20,915 nt of DNA from DASYUM01 sp036001225 (GTDB taxonomy: Bacteria; Methylomirabilota; Methylomirabilia; Rokubacteriales; DASRDR01). Position 1 is the first letter of the stretch. Every line of letters begins with the position of its first letter. Where the stretch lies: NCBI GenBank assembly GCA_036001225.1, contig DASYUM010000024.1, forward strand, positions 1-20,915. Reading direction: 5' to 3'. Both the position numbers and the translations under genes were made by a program. The notes under the pieces are model-generated. The model had not been told where the DNA came from and made no database searches. It worked only from the letters and a program-made list of their open reading frames with translations. Below are positions 13,962-19,882 of this stretch, piece after piece.

Positions 13962-14824
13962 TCGCGGCGGGCCAGGATCCCGCCCGGGCGGACGAACATC
14001 ATGACGATGAAGACCACGAAGGCGATCACGTATCCCATCTCGGTGGAGATGACCACGCCGCCGACGGAGATGATCTCGCTCATCACGAAGGACGCCACGA
14101 ACGCGCCCACCATGTTCCCCAGGCCCCCCAGCACGCAGATCATGAAGGTGAGCGGGCCGAAGGCCGCGCCGAAGAAGGGATGGACGGAGTACTGGATGGA
14201 GAGCAGCGCGGCGGCGAGCCCGGCCATGGCGCCGCCCACAGCGGAGGTGACGATGTAGACCCGCTGGGGTCGGGCTCCCATCAGCGCCATGGCCTCGCGG
14301 TCCTGCGACACCGCCCGGATGGCGGTCCCGATGTAGGTCCGGGTCAGGAAGAGATAGAGACCGATCATGGCCAGGATCGAGAGGCCGAAGGCGATCAAGC
14401 GCGCGAAGGACAGGAACATGCCGCCGACCTCGACGATCGGCAGCGCGAGGCGCACCGTCCGGTGATCGGTGGTCCACAGGAACGTCGCGAAGGACTGGAG
14501 GAAGAAGAGGAGGCCGCCGGTGGCCAGGAGCTGGTTGATCGGCGGGCTTCCCAGGATCGGCGTGATGATCAGGAGATGCACGGCCGTGCCGAACAGGGCG
14601 CCGAGCCCCACGGCGGCGACGCCGGCCGCCCACACGGGCCAGCCGTAGCCCATCACCAGGAAGTACACGGCGTACATGCAGACCATCACGATGTCGACGT
14701 ACGCGATCCAGACGATGTCGATGACGCCGAAGATCAGGTTCAGCCCGAGGGCGAGGAGGGCGAGGACCCCGCCGAGCAGCAGGCCGTTGACGGCAGCCTC
14801 GGCCAGGAAGATCGGGTCGATCAT
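13958..14824 (-). CDS. livH: Branched-chain amino acid/amide-type ABC permease LivH (288 aa)
   Basis: First membrane subunit of the HAAT importer. It begins MIDPIFLAEAAVNGLLLGGV, includes LALGLNLIFGVIDIVWIAYV (GLNLIFG is typical), the cytoplasmic loop RAVSQDREAMALMGA, and the late VLGGLGNMVGAFVASFVMSE. ATG 14824 is chosen over an ATG 33 codons upstream because the longer version runs into the hairpin element and adds a non-conserved basic stretch. A GGAGG lies about 12 bases upstream. It is translationally coupled to livM and separated from livF by 141 bases with a double hairpin. Confidence 0.92.
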   Translation of the reverse strand: MIDPIFLAEAAVNGLLLGGVLALLALGLNLIFGVIDIVWIAYVDIVMVCMYAVYFLVMGYGWPVWAAGVAAVGLGALFGTAVHLLIITPILGSPPINQLLATGGLLFFLQSFATFLWTTDHRTVRLALPIVEVGGMFLSFARLIAFGLSILAMIGLYLFLTRTYIGTAIRAVSQDREAMALMGARPQRVYIVTSAVGGAMAGLAAALLSIQYSVHPFFGAAFGPLTFMICVLGGLGNMVGAFVASFVMSEIISVGGVVISTEMGYVIAFVVFIVMMFVRPGGILARRE

Positions 14825-14885
14825 CGGGCCCCGGTCCTCCGCGCTCTCCTTACGCCAATCACGCCCTCGACCCTTCTCACGCTTC

Positions 14886-14965
14886 TGGCCGAAGCCCTCC
14901 GAGCGCGGGCTTCGCCCGCGCAACCCGGGGGGTGGCTCGGAGGGGGGCGTAGCCCCCCTTCGAGG
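14886..14965. repeat. Double-hairpin intergenic element, copy C
   Basis: Hairpin 1, GCGCGGGC (14903-14910) with GCCCGCGC (14914-14921) around TTC, matches copy A base for base. Hairpin 2 pairs CTCGGAGGGGGGC (14936-14948) with GCCCCCCTTCGAG (14952-14964), with one G-T pair and loop GTA. It ends at the livF stop codon (14966) and separates livF from livH. Confidence 0.75.
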
Positions 14966-15670
14966 TTATAGACCGACGTAGGCCTTGCGGACGAAGTCCT
15001 GCTCGGAGAGCGCATCCGCGCGCCCCTCCATCTTGATCCGCCCGACCTCCAGGAGGTAGGCTCGATCGACGAGCTTCAACACCTGCCGGACGTTCTGCTC
15101 CACGACCAGGATCGTGTACCCCTCTTGGCGGATCTGGCGGATCAAGTCGAACACGCGGAGCACCATCACGGGCGCCAGGCCCATGGAGGGCTCGTCCAGC
15201 AGGATGAGCTTCGGGCGCGACATGAGGGCGCGCCCGATGGCCAGCATCTGCTGCTCGCCCCCCGAGAGGCTGCCGGCCCGCTGGTGGCGGCGCTCGGCCA
15301 GCACCGGGAACAGCGCGTACACGCGGTCCAGGCTCTCCCGGAAGCCGCGGCGGGCGCGCGGCAGGAAGGCGCCCATCTTCAGGTTGTCGGCCACGGTGAG
15401 ACCCGGGAAGAGACGGCGACCCTCCGGGACGTGGGCGATCCCCCGGGCGACGATCTCGTGGGCCTCGCGCCGCGCGAGCGAGGCGCCCTCGAACTCCATG
15501 GCGCCGGCCCCCGGCGGCACCAGACCCGAGATGACGCGCAGGAGCGTCGTCTTGCCGGCGCCGTTCGGTCCCACCACGGCCACCGCCTCGCCGGCACCGA
15601 CCCGCAGCGACACGTCCCACAGTGCCGTGAAGTGGCCGTAGCCGGCCGTGACGTTCCGCAGCTCCAGCAT
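14966..15670 (-). CDS. livF: HAAT importer ATPase LivF (234 aa)
   Basis: One of two ATPases of the branched-chain amino acid/amide-type importer. It has Walker A GPNGAGKTT (34-42), the LivF hallmark HVPEGRRLFPGLTV in place of a plain Q-loop (80-93), a full signature LSGGEQQ (135-141), Walker B LILLDEPSMGLAP (155-167), and the switch histidine position in the VVEQN form usual for LivF. Length is typical. ATG 15670 has no strong ribosome binding site; it starts 40 bases after livG, so re-initiation is likely. It works with LivG as a heterodimer under LivH and LivM. Confidence 0.93.
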   Translation of the reverse strand: MLELRNVTAGYGHFTALWDVSLRVGAGEAVAVVGPNGAGKTTLLRVISGLVPPGAGAMEFEGASLARREAHEIVARGIAHVPEGRRLFPGLTVADNLKMGAFLPRARRGFRESLDRVYALFPVLAERRHQRAGSLSGGEQQMLAIGRALMSRPKLILLDEPSMGLAPVMVLRVFDLIRQIRQEGYTILVVEQNVRQVLKLVDRAYLLEVGRIKMEGRADALSEQDFVRKAYVGL

Positions 15671-15710
15671 CCCGAGCTACCCCGGACAGGCCACCGGTCT
15701 CGGCCCGGCG

Positions 15711-16442
15711 CTACGTCAGCACCAGCTTCTCGCCCAGATACGCCTCGATCACGCGCGCGTCTTCGGCCACCTCGTGGGGCCGGCCCTCGGCGATCTTCTC
15801 GCCGTGGTCGAGGACGATGACCCGGTCCACCACCCGCATGAGCGTCGCCATGATGTGCTCGACCCACACGATGGTGATCTTGAGCTCGCGACGGATCCGC
15901 CTGAGCAGGTCGGCGGCCGCCGCCATCTCGGCCGGGTCCAGGCCGCCCAGGCTCTCGTCGGCCAGGAGCAGCGCCGGGCCGGAGGCCAGCGCGCGGGCCA
16001 GCTCGAGCTTCTTGAGCCCGGCGGCGCCGAGCGAGGCGGTCGAGGCGCCATCGGCGGCGGGGAGGCCGACCAGGTCCAGTATCTCCCGGGCCCGGACCCG
16101 CGCCTGGGCCTCGGTGTCGCGCCGGTTCGTGCCGTAGTGCGCGGCCAGGGCGACGTTCTCCAGGATCGAGAGCTTACGGAAGGGACGCGGGATCTGGAAG
16201 GTGCGCGCGATCCCGCGATGACAGACGACGTCGGGGGTGAATCCGGCGATCTCCTCGCCCCGGAAGCGGATCGAGCCGGCGCTCGGCCGGAGCGCGCCGG
16301 AGACGCAGTTGAAGAGGGTGGTCTTCCCGGAGCCGTTGGGCCCGATGAGCCCCAGGATCTCGCCCTCGCCGACCTCGAAGCCGACACGATTCAGCGCGGT
16401 GAAGCCGCCGAACCGCCTGGTCAGGCCGGTGAGCGTCAGCAC
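15711..16442 (-). CDS. livG: HAAT importer ATPase LivG (243 aa)
   Basis: Second ATPase of the importer. Walker A GPNGSGKTT (34-42), the LivG hallmark RTFQIPRPF (80-88) with the Q-loop, and switch H196 in WVEHIM are present. The signature is unusual: SLGAAGLKKLELARALA (137-153) instead of LSxGQ-type, and Walker B reads LLLADESLGGLDP (158-170) with A and S where D and P are usual neighbours. A LivG sublineage with an AGRKRLELARAL-type signature exists to my knowledge, so this may be lineage variation rather than decay. GTG 16442 is the start; 63 bases with a hairpin separate it from the binding-protein gene. Confidence 0.9.
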   Translation of the reverse strand: MLTLTGLTRRFGGFTALNRVGFEVGEGEILGLIGPNGSGKTTLFNCVSGALRPSAGSIRFRGEEIAGFTPDVVCHRGIARTFQIPRPFRKLSILENVALAAHYGTNRRDTEAQARVRAREILDLVGLPAADGASTASLGAAGLKKLELARALASGPALLLADESLGGLDPAEMAAAADLLRRIRRELKITIVWVEHIMATLMRVVDRVIVLDHGEKIAEGRPHEVAEDARVIEAYLGEKLVLT

Positions 16443-16458
16443 GGGGGCCGCGAGCCCC

Positions 16459-16490
16459 GCGCCGGGGGGAGCCCGCGCCCCCCCCGGCGC
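16459..16490. promoter_or_regulatory. GC-rich intercistronic hairpin after the HAAT binding-protein gene
   Basis: A perfect 11-base stem pairs GCGCCGGGGGG (16459-16469) with CCCCCCGGCGC (16480-16490) around a ten-base loop. It lies between the binding-protein stop (16506) and livG (16442) and has no U-run on the minus strand. In position it resembles the hairpins that protect or terminate highly expressed binding-protein messages in other ABC operons; its sequence is simpler than the double-hairpin elements elsewhere in this window. Confidence 0.55.
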
Positions 16491-16505
16491 CGGACGAGGG
16501 TCGTG

Positions 16506-17828
16506 TCAGCGCGCGGCAAACGGCGATGACGGCGGCAGGGGGAGGACCGGCGCTGCAGTCGCGATGACCTTCGGATAGACGTGCCTGAACTGCCCCTCGA
16601 TCACCTGGAACACCGCCGCGAAGGCCCGCTCGTTCTGGCCGGCCATGGGGTGACCGGGCGGGTGGAACTTCACCCCGTAGCCCTGCATCGTCCCGCCCTC
16701 CGGGATGTCCGTCTCCCGGGCGGCCTTGGCCAGCGCCTCGGGGTCGAAGCCGCCGTGCTTCTGGATGGCGCGCGGCAGCACGTCATTCAGGAGGATCCAC
16801 AGGTTGTCGAAGCCCATCGAGACGTGCGGGGCGATGGCGCCCACCGGGATGTTCGGCTCGAACGCCTTGTAGCGCTTCACCATCTCCTGGGTCAGGTCGC
16901 CGAGCCCCGGCTTCAGGTTACGGGCCTCGATGAGCTGGGCCGCCGGGGGGTCCACGGTGTGGAAGCCCTCGATCTCGTTGCCGAACGCCTCCTTCAGCTT
17001 GTCGAGCTGGCTGTGGCCGGCCCCGTGGCCGACGTAGGCCCGCACCCGGAGTCCCTGCTCCTTGGCCTGGCGGAGGAAGAGCGCGATGTCGGGATTGTAC
17101 CCGGTGTGGAAGAGAACGTCCGGCCGCGCCGCCCGCAGCTTGGTGACGAGCGAGCCCAGGTCGGGGGCGTTGGCCGAGTACCCTTCCTTGAGGGCGACCT
17201 GCATCCCCTGCTTCTTCGCCTCCGCTTCGTTGGCGGCGGCCACGCCCGTCCCGTACGGACCGTCCTCGTAGATGATGGCCACCCGCAGGTCCTTGGCCGG
17301 CTTCTTCAGCTTCTCGGGCGAGTAGGCCGCGATGTACTGCACGGACAGCGCGCCGAAGAGTCCGCCGTTCGGCTGCGGCCGGAACGTGTACTGGAGGTTC
17401 CGGTCCTTGAGGACGGCGTCGGCGATGGCCGTGGTGATCCACAGGAACCTCTTCTGCTTGTCCACCTTCTCGGCCAGCGGGACGGCGTGGGCGCTCGAAT
17501 AGATGCCGGCCAGGATGTCGACCTTGTCGACGTTCAAGAGGCGCTCGGCCTCGTTGATGGCGGCCTCGGCCTTCGACTGGCTGTCGCCGTCGACCTGGAC
17601 GATCTTGTACTTGCCCAGCACGCCGCCCTTCTCGTTGAAGTAGTCGATGATCATCTTGGCGCCGCGCCAGCAGTTCAGCGAGCCGGCCGCCGAGAATGGC
17701 CCGGTATGGTCGAAGAGCACGCCGATCTTGATGGTCTGGCCCTGAGCGTCGGCGCGCTTCATCGGGGCCACCGCGAGCGCCACCGCTCCCAGAAGAAGGA
17801 GCGCCACGGCGATGCACGCTTTCCTCAT
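16506..17828 (-). CDS. HAAT importer substrate-binding protein, LivK-like (440 aa)
   Basis: Extracytoplasmic receptor of the periplasmic-binding-protein type 1 fold (Peripla_BP_6). A Sec signal peptide (MRKACIAVALLLLGAVALAV, ending near ADAQG) leads into TIKIGVLFDHTGPFSAAG, the usual first strand of this family. Later come DYFNEKGGVLGKYKIVQVDG, AINEAERLL, DILAGIYSSAHAVPLAEKV and VAIIYEDGPYGTGVAAANEA. ATG 17828 is preferred to an in-frame start 43 codons upstream because AGGAGG lies eight bases before it and the signal peptide begins there. It heads the operon with livG, livF, livH and livM. Ligand unknown: amino acid, amide, urea or aromatic acid are all possible in this fold. Confidence 0.92.
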   Translation of the reverse strand: MRKACIAVALLLLGAVALAVAPMKRADAQGQTIKIGVLFDHTGPFSAAGSLNCWRGAKMIIDYFNEKGGVLGKYKIVQVDGDSQSKAEAAINEAERLLNVDKVDILAGIYSSAHAVPLAEKVDKQKRFLWITTAIADAVLKDRNLQYTFRPQPNGGLFGALSVQYIAAYSPEKLKKPAKDLRVAIIYEDGPYGTGVAAANEAEAKKQGMQVALKEGYSANAPDLGSLVTKLRAARPDVLFHTGYNPDIALFLRQAKEQGLRVRAYVGHGAGHSQLDKLKEAFGNEIEGFHTVDPPAAQLIEARNLKPGLGDLTQEMVKRYKAFEPNIPVGAIAPHVSMGFDNLWILLNDVLPRAIQKHGGFDPEALAKAARETDIPEGGTMQGYGVKFHPPGHPMAGQNERAFAAVFQVIEGQFRHVYPKVIATAAPVLPLPPSSPFAAR

Positions 17829-18082
17829 CTCCGATACCTCCTGACTCGAGCGAGAGTGCCCGACACCCAGCGTCCCGTTGCGACCCCGGAAGGAGAGTGC
17901 GACACGACCGCGCCGCCCGAAAACGCGACGGCCGGCGGGGACTTCACGATACACCAAAACGGCCCGCGCTGAACAGGGCGGGCTCCGCGCGCCACGCCGC
18001 CGGCCGCTGGCTCATGTAGGCCTTCCCGACGCTCCGCCGGTGAGGGAGAGGGCGCACGCCCTCGCCGGGCCGGCGCGGCCGG
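17829..18082. other. Spacer upstream of the HAAT operon with hairpins after the RHH gene
   Basis: No gene is visible. Next to the stop of the minus-strand RHH gene lie two compact hairpins: GGCCG/CGGCC around GCG (18069-18081), and GAGGGC (18048-18053) with GCCCTC (18058-18063). These may end its transcript. The HAAT operon promoter should lie between here and 17828, but I cannot identify convincing -35/-10 boxes; the only AT-richer part is near 17940-17965. Confidence 0.4.
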
Positions 18083-18340
18083 TCAGGAGCCGATCGGCCT
18101 TCCGCTCCGGAGACGACCCCGGCGGCGCGGGAAGTCCTTTCCTTCGGTGTGGGCCTTCTTGAGCCGGTCCAGCTCTCGCCTCAACGCCCGCTCCGCCAGG
18201 GCGGCCAGCGTCAGCCGAACCGGAGGACCCGACAGGTAGACCACGGCGTCCCGAGCCTCTTCAAAGACCTCCACCGGGAGGTGGAACGTCGCCCTGACCT
18301 TTCGCGCGGGTCTGGCGGGGCTGCCTCGTGGGCGTCGCAT
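18083..18340 (-). CDS. Small ribbon-helix-helix protein, ParB C-terminal-like (85 aa)
   Basis: After a basic N-terminus (MRRPRGSPARPARK) the sequence VRATFHLPVEVFEEARDAVV, then YLSGPPVRLTLAALAERALR and RELDRLKKAH, reads as a beta strand and two helices. The ending FPRRRGRLRSGRPIG is the pattern I associate with the small centromere-binding/ParB C-terminal RHH family. Such proteins bind DNA repeats as dimers, in plasmid partition or as local repressors. No ParA-like partner is present here, so a regulator role is at least as likely. ATG 18340 keeps the basic arm; a longer in-frame version reaches into the opposite-strand small gene and is not credible. It is divergent from the 62-aa gene across an AT-rich 129-base spacer. 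Confidence 0.7.
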   Translation of the reverse strand: MRRPRGSPARPARKVRATFHLPVEVFEEARDAVVYLSGPPVRLTLAALAERALRRELDRLKKAHTEGKDFPRRRGRLRSGRPIGS

Positions 18341-18469
18341 CGGCGCTCGTCCCTTCCCCTCCCCCGTACCGCCCGTTCCGTCGTTCCCGTTTAGTACCTT
18401 GTAGTCCTTACAGACGTTTGATAGTAGAATGCCGCCGTTCCAGTCGGCTCTCCCCCGGGAGGGACACCA
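18341..18469. promoter_or_regulatory. Divergent promoter/operator region with phased TAGT motifs
   Basis: The gap between the minus-strand RHH gene and the plus-strand 62-aa gene contains an AT-rich stretch (about 18388-18430) that stands out from its GC-rich surroundings. TAGT occurs at 18392-18395, 18402-18405 and 18422-18425, that is 10 and 20 bases apart, so on the same face of the helix. Phased short repeats are a common operator form for RHH dimers. The -10-like TAGAAT (18424-18429) could serve the plus-strand gene. The role is inference. Confidence 0.4.
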
Positions 18470-18658
18470 GTGGTGATCGCCGGCGTCATCCAGACCGTGG
18501 ACCGCGCGGGCAGGATCGTCCTGATGGGCAGCGCCCGCATCCGGGTGCCCGAGGCCATTGCCCTCGAGAATCTCGACCGGGGCGTCAGCGTGACCATCAC
18601 CTGCGCCGAGAGGGATGGCGATCTCTGGGCGATCGCGGTCAGAAGGAACACCTTTTGA
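18470..18658 (+). CDS. Small hypothetical protein, possible OB-like beta barrel (62 aa)
   Basis: The product begins with GVIQTVDRAGRIVLMG, continues with IRVPEAIALENLDRGVSVTI, and ends at AVRRNTF. The alternating strand pattern with a glycine turn, and the D/G-V-x-V-T segment, resemble small OB-like or DUF1344-like proteins, but I cannot assign a family. Start is one of two consecutive GTG codons (18470 or 18473), supported by GGGAGGG about six bases upstream. No signal peptide is seen, so it is probably cytoplasmic. It is divergent from the ParB-like RHH gene and followed by a hairpin. Confidence 0.6.
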   Translation: MVIAGVIQTVDRAGRIVLMGSARIRVPEAIALENLDRGVSVTITCAERDGDLWAIAVRRNTF

Positions 18659-18693
18659 GCATCGGTCGGCGGGCCGCACGCGACGGACCTGAA

Positions 18694-18723
18694 GGCGCCG
18701 GCGGTTGTGTGCCGGCCGGCGCC
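18694..18723 (+). terminator. Strong hairpin downstream of the 62-aa gene
   Basis: GGCGCCGGC (18694-18702) pairs perfectly with GCCGGCGCC (18715-18723) around a 12-base loop, 35 bases after the stop codon. There is no U-run, so it is a candidate GC-only terminator or a 3' stabiliser. Confidence 0.4.
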
Positions 18724-18819
18724 CGCGCCTCCCGGCGGCCTGTCAGCGTGTTGGCACCTCGTCTGCATAGATATGCCGCAGGGACTCGCGCGCCCTGACT
18801 CTTGACGGCGGAAGGCGGC

Positions 18820-19020
18820 ATGGCTCGACAAAAAAAGCGCCCACGGTCAACAAGTCAACATACCCCGAATGCATACCGACGCGCCACCTATTACTTGCGC
18901 CCCGAGCAGATCAAGGCGCTCAAGCTGCGGGCGGTGACCGAAGAACGCAACCTGTCAGCGGTGATGCGGGAGGCGGTCGACCTGTACCTGCGGCGAGTTC
19001 CCGAGGCCAGTCGCCGCTGA
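18820..19020 (+). CDS. Orphan CopG-like ribbon-helix-helix protein (66 aa)
   Basis: After a lysine/arginine-rich arm (MARQKKRPRSTSQ) comes RRATYYLRPEQIKALKLRAV, then TEERNLSAVMREAVDLYLRR. This is a strand followed by two helices with the SAVMREAVDLYL second helix common in CopG/ribbon-helix-helix proteins. Start is ATG 18820, with GGAAGG five bases upstream; a TTG six codons earlier is less likely. DNA-binding regulator or antitoxin without a toxin next to it: the next plus-strand gene is rpiA. The first 40 bases are A-rich and lower in GC than neighbours, a possible sign of recent arrival. Confidence 0.75.
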   Translation: MARQKKRPRSTSQHTPNAYRRATYYLRPEQIKALKLRAVTEERNLSAVMREAVDLYLRRVPEASRR

Positions 19021-19076
19021 GACGACCGGCCCGGCGCCAGCGCGTCGGGCCCCGACGAGCCCGCCGGTGGGCCCGC

Positions 19077-19103
19077 CCGGCCGCCACGCCCGCGGGCGGC
19101 CGG
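19077..19103 (+). terminator. Hairpin between the CopG-like gene and rpiA
   Basis: CCGGCCGCC (19077-19085) pairs perfectly with GGCGGCCGG (19095-19103) around a nine-base loop. It lies 57 bases after the CopG-like stop and before rpiA, and there is no U-run. It plausibly separates the two transcripts. Confidence 0.4.
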
Positions 19104-19126
19104 ACCTGCCCGCGCTCTTCGGCTTC

Positions 19127-19135
19127 TGCTATCCT
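19127..19135 (+). promoter_or_regulatory. Possible extended -10 promoter element of rpiA
   Basis: TGCTATCCT matches an extended -10 box (TGn plus TATCCT) in an otherwise GC-rich spacer. Transcription would begin about 13 bases before ATG 19155, which has no Shine-Dalgarno, so the message would be nearly leaderless. No good -35 is visible. Confidence 0.3.
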
Positions 19136-19154
19136 GAAGCTCCTCGACCGGCCG

Positions 19155-19871
19155 ATGACCCAGCCGCAACCCGTCAGTCCGGACGCCCTCCGGCGCCTCG
19201 CCGCGCACGCGCTGGGCCTCGTTCCGGGTCGGGCGGGCGGCGCCCTGGTCGGCCTGGGGTCGGGCCGGGCCGCCGCCGCCTTCGTGCGCGCCCTCGGGGC
19301 CCGGGTCGGCCAGGGCCTCACCGTCCGCGGGGTGCCGACTTCCGCGGCCACCGCCGCCCTCGCCCGGGAGGTCGGGATCCCCCTCGTCGAGCTCGGCCGC
19401 GACCCTCTCGACCTCACCGTCGACGGCGCCGACGAGGTCGATCCGCAGCTGAACCTGATCAAGGGCTACGGAGGCGCCCTGGTCCGCGAGCGCATCGTGG
19501 CCGCCGCCTCCCGGCGGCAGGTCATCCTGGTGACGCCGGACAAGCTCGTGCCGCGGCTCGGCGCCCGCGGCCGCCTTCCCGTCGAAGTCATCCCGCTGGC
19601 ACGACATCTGTGCGAGGCCCGCCTCGAAGCGCTCGGCTGCCGGCCCCGACTGCGGGTGGCCGGCGAGATGGACAGCCAGCCCTTCGTCACCGATAATCAC
19701 AACCTGATCCTCGATTGCGGGATCGGCCCCCTGGAGGACCCCGCCGCCCTCGAGGGCGCGATCCGCCGCATCCCCGGCGTGGTCGACACTGGCCTCTTCC
19801 TCGGTACCGCGGACACGGTGCTCCTCGCCGAGGCCGGCGAGGTGCGGACCCTGCGCCGCGCGCCAGGTTAA
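19155..19871 (+). CDS. rpiA: Ribose-5-phosphate isomerase A (238 aa)
   Basis: Interconverts ribose 5-phosphate and ribulose 5-phosphate in the non-oxidative pentose phosphate pathway; cytosolic. The phosphate loop VGLGSGRAA (32-40), PTSAATAALA (61-70) and the catalytic segment TVDGADEVDPQLNLIKGYGG (88-107) are clear. By alignment with E. coli RpiA, D90, D93, K103 and E112 match its D81, D84, K94 and E103. Small departures are KGYGGAL where KGGGGAL is usual and TDNHN where TDNGN is usual. The C-terminal IPGVVDTGLFLGTADTVLLA is typical. The gnd gene follows after 11 bases, so the two are probably co-transcribed, linking two consecutive sugar-phosphate steps around ribulose 5-phosphate. Confidence 0.93.
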   Translation: MTQPQPVSPDALRRLAAHALGLVPGRAGGALVGLGSGRAAAAFVRALGARVGQGLTVRGVPTSAATAALAREVGIPLVELGRDPLDLTVDGADEVDPQLNLIKGYGGALVRERIVAAASRRQVILVTPDKLVPRLGARGRLPVEVIPLARHLCEARLEALGCRPRLRVAGEMDSQPFVTDNHNLILDCGIGPLEDPAALEGAIRRIPGVVDTGLFLGTADTVLLAEAGEVRTLRRAPG

Positions 19872-19882
19872 GGAGCCTCCAC

